Positions 14,562-23,300 of a DNA stretch of 54,511 bases are shown here, piece after piece. The translations under genes were made by a program, and so were the position numbers. Source of the stretch: a virus; IMG/VR virus record IMGVR_UViG_3300020450_000031, positions 1 to 54,511 of that record; one strand, written 5' to 3'. Within the stretch, counting starts at the first letter, position 1. Each line of letters begins with the position of its first letter. Under the pieces are notes generated by a model, which was given only the letters and a program-made list of their open reading frames with translations, was not told the DNA's origin and searched no databases.

Positions 14562-17399
14562 ATGGATACGTTAGGATTTTTACAGCGAGTCCTACCGTCT
14601 GAAGGCTACTACGTTTCTATTGTAGTAAACCCTGATGGGAGAAAGCAGGGATTTTTTCAGACTGTAGAAGAACTTGCAACTGCTTGTAAAAGATTAGACA
14701 GAGCAGGAAACAATACATACTTTGCTATATCTTCTTTTTGTACAAAGGAAAACAGAAAGCAAGAGAACGTAAATAAAACAAAAGTCATCGCCATTGATGT
14801 TGATTGTGGTGATGGCAAACCTTTTGCTGATTGGCGAGAGGGATTAAAAGCATTACAAGATTATATTGTTAGAATGAAACTGCCAAAGCCTATGGTAGTT
14901 AGCAGTGGTAATGGACTGCATGTATACTGGGTACTAACGAAAGAGTTAGAACCAGATGATTGGAAGCCTATAGCTAACGCAGTAAAGGCTTCAGCACTCG
15001 ACAAAGGTTTCAAAGCAGACGCAGGGTTGATAGCTAATAGCTCCCTTGTGTTACGCCCCATTGGTACACACAATCCCAAGAATGGTAAAGAGGTCAAGCT
15101 ACTTATAGATGCTGACCCAGTTACACCCGAAGAACTATCGGTTAGGCTACATGATTACGTGCTTTCCACAGGGCCCACCGTAGGCAAACAAACATCTGAC
15201 AACTCGTTGCTAAACAATCTAGCGGCTACTGTGGATTTCCCACCATCTATTAGTTCTTCTATCTACAATAAATGCCAACAAGTTAAACATGCTGTGGATA
15301 ACCAAGACTCTGTGGCTGAACCAGTATGGTATAACGCTATAGGTATTGCGGCTTATTGTATAGACCCAGAAGATACTGCACGAAGGTGGAGTGAAAACTA
15401 CCCTGCATATTCAGAAGAAGCAACTATGTCTAAGCTACGGCATTGGAAAGATGGTGCTACTGGCCCAACTACCTGCGCTAAGTTTGATGTAGATAACCCT
15501 GATGGATGTAAAGGTTGTAAGTATAAAGGTAAGATAACTAGTCCGATACGACTTGGAATTAGCTATCAAGAAGTACAGCTACAAGAAACACTTGATAAGA
15601 ATGCCAGTCAAGTACAGCTACCCAAACCTTTTAAGCGAACAAAAGATGGCATCAAAATAACCATAGACGATACAGATATAGATGTATGCAGGTTTGATAT
15701 ATACCCTGTGTCATACGGAAAGGATGAGTCACTAGGCTACGAAACAGTTAGATACCACTGGAAAAGACCCCATGTTGGTTGGCAAGAACTGGTGTTACGT
15801 CAAGCGTACTTGACTGAAGGGCATCGTGAATTTGCTACAGCTATAGCAGACCAAGGTATTGTCTTGTATAACAAGAAACAAACGGAGTTTTTTCAGCTTA
15901 TGTTACGTACTTATATGGATGAACTAAGGCAGATTAGGTCGATGTCGAACCTATATGCTTCAATGGGATGGAAAGAGAACAACACACAATTTGTTCTAGG
16001 GAACACGTTGTTCCGTAGCTCAGGCGGCGAAGTGACAAAAGATGCAATATCGCTGACCTCGGCATCAAACAAGACTAGTCAAGATTTGTATAGCACCAAA
16101 GGTACAATTCAGAACTGGGTAGAGCTAACTAACTTATTAGAGAAAGCAGGTATGCCTTGGCATATGTTTGCATTAGGCATTGGATTCTCTGCACCACTAT
16201 ATAACTTTACTGGATTAAAAGGACTTACAATCTCTCTATATGGGCCAACTGGTGGAGGTAAAACACTAGCACAGTACTGGGTACAGTCTATCTATGGAGA
16301 TCCAGAGAAGCTACATTTTACAGCTAAGTACACACAGAACTCTTTGTTCAGTAGACTAGGGTTATACAGCAATCTACCATTGACAGTAGACGAAGTAACC
16401 ATGATGCAAGACAAAGAGGTTGGTGACTTCTGTTACTGGGTATCACAAGGTAGAGATAAAGCTAGACTCAATCGTAATGCAGAGGAGCGTGATGCTAAGA
16501 CATGGGCTACACCTGTTATAGTATCCACCAACAAGTCTCTACAAAGCAAGCTAATCGCCAGCGGACTGGAAACAGATGCACAGATGGCTCGACTACTAGA
16601 GATACCAATCCCATCACATAGATTGTTTACTAAAGACTCGACAACTGGGCGTAAAATATACAACCTAATCAACTCGAACTACGGGGAGGTAGGGCAATTA
16701 TATGTCAACAAGTTGATGGAGCTTGGTTCTGATGTGATCCAGGGAATGATAGAGCAAGCAACAAATGAGTTCCAAGGCAAGTATAAATCCAAGTTTACTG
16801 GCGAAGAAAGATACTGGGAGCAAGCCATAGTCCTAGCTGACCTAGGTTTGAAACTAGCTAATGATTGGAACTTAATTAAGTTTGATTACACTATAGCTAC
16901 AGAATGGGTACTAGCACAACTAGGAGCAATCCGTAGAACTGTACAAGACAACAAGGTTGATTCCTTTGACTTGATAGCAGAGTACCTAAATGATTCAGCA
17001 GGCGCTGCAGTAACAGTAATGCACACATCCACCAACAAACCTACAGTTGATTTATCTCGTATGCCACGAGCTGACATAAGAGTTCGATTCGACATATACC
17101 GCAACTCTGAAGTTGAGGAGTTTGATAGAGGTACAATAATGCTTGACCGCACTCACTTCCGCAAGTGGTTGTCTGTGCGAGGAGCTGACTACAAATCATT
17201 CACACAAGAACTTGTTGAGGAAAACGTAGTAGCTACACCTAAATCACAAAAGTTTTACCTAGGTAAAGACACACCAGTTAAACTAGGACAATCATACGTG
17301 ATAGGTATAAACCTTAATCACCCAAGGTTAATGGGTATACTAGATGCTGTTGAGTCAAACATAGAAGACCTGACTCAAGGTAAGTTTAAGTTAGTGTAA
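14562..17399 (+). CDS. AEP primase-DUF927 helicase
   Basis: This 945-residue bifunctional replication enzyme has an N-terminal domain of an archaeo-eukaryotic primase-like fold: D79-x-D81 in AIDVDCGDG, H120 in SGNGLHVYW, and a further conserved HNPKNG segment. A Cys cluster C305-x10-C316-x2-C319 lies in the middle. The C-terminal half is a DUF927/helicase-like AAA+ domain with Walker A GPTGGGKT (561-568), D610-E611 as Walker B, and a STNKS sensor segment. It would make primers and unwind DNA for the family A polymerase, replacing T7 gp4. The gene is preceded by a weak ribosome binding site and ends flush against the convergent giant gene. Confidence 0.85.
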   Translation: MDTLGFLQRVLPSEGYYVSIVVNPDGRKQGFFQTVEELATACKRLDRAGNNTYFAISSFCTKENRKQENVNKTKVIAIDVDCGDGKPFADWREGLKALQDYIVRMKLPKPMVVSSGNGLHVYWVLTKELEPDDWKPIANAVKASALDKGFKADAGLIANSSLVLRPIGTHNPKNGKEVKLLIDADPVTPEELSVRLHDYVLSTGPTVGKQTSDNSLLNNLAATVDFPPSISSSIYNKCQQVKHAVDNQDSVAEPVWYNAIGIAAYCIDPEDTARRWSENYPAYSEEATMSKLRHWKDGATGPTTCAKFDVDNPDGCKGCKYKGKITSPIRLGISYQEVQLQETLDKNASQVQLPKPFKRTKDGIKITIDDTDIDVCRFDIYPVSYGKDESLGYETVRYHWKRPHVGWQELVLRQAYLTEGHREFATAIADQGIVLYNKKQTEFFQLMLRTYMDELRQIRSMSNLYASMGWKENNTQFVLGNTLFRSSGGEVTKDAISLTSASNKTSQDLYSTKGTIQNWVELTNLLEKAGMPWHMFALGIGFSAPLYNFTGLKGLTISLYGPTGGGKTLAQYWVQSIYGDPEKLHFTAKYTQNSLFSRLGLYSNLPLTVDEVTMMQDKEVGDFCYWVSQGRDKARLNRNAEERDAKTWATPVIVSTNKSLQSKLIASGLETDAQMARLLEIPIPSHRLFTKDSTTGRKIYNLINSNYGEVGQLYVNKLMELGSDVIQGMIEQATNEFQGKYKSKFTGEERYWEQAIVLADLGLKLANDWNLIKFDYTIATEWVLAQLGAIRRTVQDNKVDSFDLIAEYLNDSAGAAVTVMHTSTNKPTVDLSRMPRADIRVRFDIYRNSEVEEFDRGTIMLDRTHFRKWLSVRGADYKSFTQELVEENVVATPKSQKFYLGKDTPVKLGQSYVIGINLNHPRLMGILDAVESNIEDLTQGKFKLV

Positions 17400-20300
17400 C
17401 TACCTTATATCAACACCATACACTTGCGATATAATATCTGTGATACTATCCCTAGTACTTTTAGGGGTAGTCTTCAAGAACCTTGCACCTGCGCCTAGTT
17501 CTGCTGACTTTACAGCCTTCCTAACTTTACCATAGAAATCGTCAATGTAGAACGGATCACCTCTGCGGTGTACTCTGTTGTGGTCTCTTACATCCTGTTC
17601 AATAGACCGCATAGCACTCCTATCTTTCATAAGAGCCGCCCTTACATATTGTTCTCTGTAACTTGCTGAGATTGCTTTGGTGTAATCTACAAGTCTCTTA
17701 CTCATTCTTACTGCGTCATTAGACCTAGTAGCTTGCACTGGATAGAATCCTAGGAATCTAGTTATTAAGTTTGCAGTACTAATATCTCTGGTAACTGTGT
17801 AGCCACGGGAGTTAAGTACAGCACCTGTGTTATAATATACTGCTGTGTCCATGATATTACGTAAGCCTGCTATAGGACTAGCTTGTGCAATACGCATCAA
17901 CTCGTTGGTGGGATCTGACTTAAACGGTACTTTAGCTAGGTCTAATGCACTAGTAACTGTGCCTGCCATTGCACTAAATATAGGCCCAGCAATGTTCTTC
18001 AGTTCTTGGGGGGTACTCGCTCCTGCTAAGAATATACCTGTGCCTGGGAGTAGATCACCCAAAGCAAGTCTGCTTGACACTGTGCCACCACCACCAACTT
18101 GGTCAGCAAATCCTCTAAGTGCTACCTGTGCCCAGAACGTACCATCTAACCCTACTGCATCAGTGGTGTCTTCTACAAATTTACCCACAGCTAGTTCTAC
18201 AGGAGGAACTCTAATACCGAACAGCTGTGCTAGTGTATCCACTAGATCTGCTAAGTCGTCAGCAAACGGCAAACCTTTCAGTCCTGCTACTGCCATCAAA
18301 GCAGTAAGATAATATACTCTACCTGCTGGAGGTAATGTACGTACCAACTGTGTAGCAATAACAGTAAACTGTTTATACATATAGATATACTGCGCCCATG
18401 TACCCCTTGCTATGTCAGGTCTGTTGTACATGGCGTAGTCACCTTGAGATTTATTAACAACCTCAACGGCTTTTTCTTCTAACGCAAACAAATCAGGTTG
18501 ATCATTTTGATTTACAAGATCATTTTCTTGTTCAAAACTGGCGTCAGTAAGAGTTGGATCAGCCGCCATTCTCCTACGTTTTTCTAATCTGTATGTAGCT
18601 AATGCTGAACTACGTCTGTTCTGCTGTTCAGTGTAAGCAAACGGAATCATGTATTTCTTTGTTATTGCAGTCCAGTTTGCGCTGTTAAAGAAATTACCTC
18701 TGGAACTTCCTGCAAGTGAGTTAACTAACGCAGCGTCAAGGATACCACGAGATGTTTGTCTGTATAAGAACTGTGCTTCATCCAGGGTCAAACCAAATGA
18801 TTTATAATTATCACCCTTTAATACTGTATCTCTAATCCAAGCTGGGTCTGCCCATTTTGGATTTTTCAAATCTTTTAAGGCTTTACTTATCTGGATACCT
18901 GATTGCATAAAGCCATAACCACCGCCTGTACCTAGTTTAGAATTGTACGTAGCCATGTATGGTATAGCCATCAATGGTAGAGAAGTGAGGTTGACTAGAC
19001 CTGCAGCAATAGAACCACCCAACTGCATAGCCACAGCTAAGTTCTTCAGTCCTGATAGTGGGCCTTTAGATAGTTCATCTTCTACTGATATGGCAATGTC
19101 AGTTTGCTGTGCGTAGAAAGATAAAAGTTTATTACCTTGGTTTCTGTATCGCTCACCTTTACCACCAGTAGGTTTTATTTCAATCTTGTTGCCTTTACGA
19201 TCTGTAGCTTTTGTAAAGACTCTGCCATTTAGAGGCGCACTTTCTTTATACATATGAGCGTAAGCCTCAAACTTTTCTCTGGCTATATGTATACGCTCTT
19301 TGTTACCTGTTCTTTCTGCTGCCTCTACATCTGCCCAAGACTGTTCTAGTACTTCGTAGTTACCTTTCCAGTTGCTATCGTCTGCCATAATCATATTGAT
19401 GTCAGTGCGATGCTCGTTCTTTGCAGCTATAGCAGCTCCAGTCTCAAGATACTCAGATACAGAGCGAATCATGTCTGGGTCAAAACCAGCTTGGAATCTT
19501 TTTCTTAGATGTGACCTAGCTTTGTCATGTTGTCTTGATAAAGCCTCAACAATACGCTCTCGTTCTGCCAAGTCTAGGCTAACACCCAAGCTGTTTAAGA
19601 CATTGACAAACTCATCGTAGTTCATGGACTGGTTGGTTGGTGTGCCACCAGTAGCATCTTCTACTAGGGCAGTCATAATAACTTGTTGTGTACCCCCGTC
19701 CTCCAGTGGGACATCAAACACAGTCTCGTTTAGATCACCGTTGTAAGCCTCCGCCATCTCTGTCAGGTGTGCAAAGTCATCATTCTGGAAATAAGGAAAC
19801 GCAGCTGAGAAGTTCTCAGGTAGTTTTACAGGTGCTCCCCTGCTTCCATCTCTGTTTACTGAGAACGCTTGGAATCTAAGTTGGTGTTTACCTCTACGTT
19901 TGTATGGTACGTAGGAATCAAATATGGTTTGTTTCGCCATCACATTAGCGTTAATAAGCTGTGTGTCGGTAAACACTTGGTCTTTCATAGGTTGTTGTAT
20001 GCGTTTTATAACATTGTTTTTATCAAACAAATTCTTACCACTTGCGTCTTTATACTGACGCATACGATCTAAACCATCTAATATACTAGTAAGATCTATA
20101 GGATTTTGTTTACCTGCATTGGTTCTGTTGTAAGCAAGTATTGCATTGATAGCTTTCTGTGAATTACCTTGAGGATTATCAAAAGGACTATCATCAGGCT
20201 TCATATTTCTAAGGTCTGCTGATGCTTCTGACTGCCACATAGCCCGAGTCACACCATTGATGAAGTCCTCAGCTTGCTGCAATGTTTGTGCGTTTACTCT

Positions 20301-23300
20301 ATATCTGCCGTTGTTTTCTTTCGGCCCCATTTGATATATCTTTTGGAACGCCTCATTTATTTCTCTGAATACATCTAGGTCTTGATCGCTTATCTGACGA
20401 TCAATGTTTTTCATACTCTGGATGTTACCTTCAGCTAATTTTGCAGCAGCTATGTATTTACCCATAGCAACTTTAGCAGCTAGATAGTTCACAGCCCTAC
20501 GCATATCCACGTATGCTTGATACATTTCTTCGTGTCTCGGATTGGTAAACTTACCATCAGGGCCAATGTCACTTAGTGGCTCACCCAAAACTTTATCTAA
20601 TGTATGTGTGCGTTGGTTTGCTTCGCTACCTTCTGCGTATGGTATGCCTTGTTTTAGTTGTTCTCTTGATAATGTAGCTCTTTCTACAGCTACATCGAGA
20701 GCCTCATCATTTATCATAGGCTCGCCAGACACAGGGTCTTTTATGATTACATCTGGTGAGTTACGTATGTCAGCGTCAGATGTATTTTGTGCAAAGAAAG
20801 CGTTACCATAGGCAAGCATCTCACCAACGGCTAACTTTTCTTTCTTGTTAAGTCCTGTACCTAAACCCCAGAAGTCTGCCTTTGTAGCACGTTGAGTCAT
20901 ACTGTCTAACTCTGACAATATCTGACGAGCTGTAGCTGCTTGTCTTCTAAATACGTCAAGTAGTTTTGTCAGACCAATACTACGCAGAGCTGTGTTGTCT
21001 AGTGTTTGTAGGTATTCAGCTGCAGCCCCAAACACTCTACCAATATTTTTACCTTTGCCTTTACCTTTGTTTAGATAATCTTGCAGGTCTTTAGGATCTA
21101 AGCCTGGGATACCCATGCTAAATCCTTGCTCACCAAGGTTTACTCTTGCTGCTGAGAATCTACCAACGTCAGACTCGTTAAGACTTTCTATGTTTTCACG
21201 TAGTTGATCTGGTGATACAAAGCCAGGGATCTCACCATCACGCACATAACGTCTCAACTGGTTGACCCAGTATGAAGCACCATCATGCTGGAATGGAATA
21301 CCAATCCTACGTAAGAAGTTTTTAATAACATCCCAAACACGTTGTAATACACTGGCATCCATGTTGGCTACATGGTCAGCTAGAGCTTCTTCTATAGCTT
21401 CTAGTTTACCGATACCATAGACTTCCATCTGTGCATCGGCTGCGGCTCTTATGTGTGCGCTTGTGTTGTAGATGTTTTCAAGAACTGATTTTAATTGTTT
21501 AGTATTTAATATCGAACGTAGCCCAAAGTGACCGATTGTTTCGTGAGCTAGAATAAATTTTAGATGTGTGTCATTCTCTACAAAGTCAGTAAAGATTATG
21601 ACTTCATCACCAATAGAAAAACCAGATGCGTTAGTAGTTTCAAATTCAGGTTGAGCTTTTACTGCTCTATCAAACAATGCTTTGTTTTTACTACGTAGTT
21701 CAGCTGCATTTCTAACGATAGTTACTTTAGGTTTGATAGCTAGCTTAGAAAGAAACGCTTTGACTGCAGCACGAAGCTGTATAGGATTCATTGGATTAGA
21801 TGGCTTGTCGTTATCATAACGTCTAAAGTTACCATTACGATCTTTTAGCTCATCAAGTACACTACGTGGTTTGTAATACTCAAGTTGTTCTTCAGCTATG
21901 TAACCAGCTTCAAAGAGTTCTTTTTCTTCTTGTGCTAGTTTTGCTCTTTGTTTTGCTCTTTCTTTTGCCACTCTGTCAGTTATATCAACAATCGGCTCGC
22001 CTTCTTTTTTAGCTAGTCTTTTAGCAGCACGTTCTTTTTTACGTGACTCTGCCAAAGTAGCTGCTGTCAGAACTAAGTTTCCGTTTGGTTGTTCTTCAAA
22101 CTTTACCTTGCCGTTAGTATCAAAGTACTCAGATAAAGGTGCACCGTTAAACCTGTAAGTCATGTCGGGTTTAACTTTTTCAAGACCTGCAACCATACGC
22201 TCTGCAGCTTGTACAGACCTATGGTTTCTATTACTGAGGTTGCGTGTATTCTGAATAACTTCTAGTTTTATAGCTATGTTTCTGGCTAACTCTATTGGGC
22301 CAGTCTTAGGATCACCATACCTAGAAGCAGCTAAAGTACCAGCTTTGTTTAGGTCTTTTTCATTTGCAATAACATCCAACCTAACCTGCTCTTGTCTAAG
22401 GTTGTTTGCTACCATAAGCTCACGAACACCCTGCAGGTTACTTTGCTCTAAGCGTTGTTGTAACTCTGGTAGAATACCTAGCTTAGAAGCGTACTTAAAC
22501 CAACTTGGTCTACCAGTAAACTGTAGGTCATTTATGTTAAGTCTTAGTTGTTCTATAGCTGTTTCTCTGATTGTCTCTGGCATATGCACCCGTGCATTCA
22601 GTAAGAAACTAGCTGCTCTATCTTTAACACCTTTAGATGCTTGGCTTGTTTTTGAAAAAGCAATAGCCATAAGTTCCGCAAGAACATCAGGCATTTCAAA
22701 TTTTGTTGTATCTTCGTATATAGCTTTGAGTATATCTACTTGAATACCTTCAGGTAGAGTAGCTCGTAAAGATGGATCTTCCCATACCTGTTGCATGTCT
22801 GCAGCAGACATTACTGATAATGTTTCTTTAACACCTTTTTGATCTGTAAAGTCATTAAGTGATGGATATTCTTTGTACGGCTTGTTTGCTTCCCAGCGCT
22901 CAGCGGGAGTTTGTGTGACAACAGGTTGTGGTGTCTTTGTCTTTACCTCTTCACGTTCTGCGACTTGAGGATCAACCTTTTGTGTGCCACGCTTTAGAGC
23001 CGCTACCTTGGGCTTGGGTTTCGCCTCAGGTTGAACACTCGGTTCTTTGACTTTCGCTTTGCCTTTTTTGAGCTTTTCTTTAGCACGTACCCTGGGGGTT
23101 TCTTGTACTTCTTCTCCCACTCTTTCGCCATCTTGGGCTTGTTCTTGTGCATCCACCTGCGTTGTTTCTGGCTCTTGAACGGCATCTGGCTCCTCCTTTT
23201 TAGCTCTCCCTTTCTTTAGATTATCTGCTTTGGTTTGCTTTTTTACTGCACGTTCTTGTGCATCCCTCATAAAATTGTTTACATCAGTAAAGTCACCATC

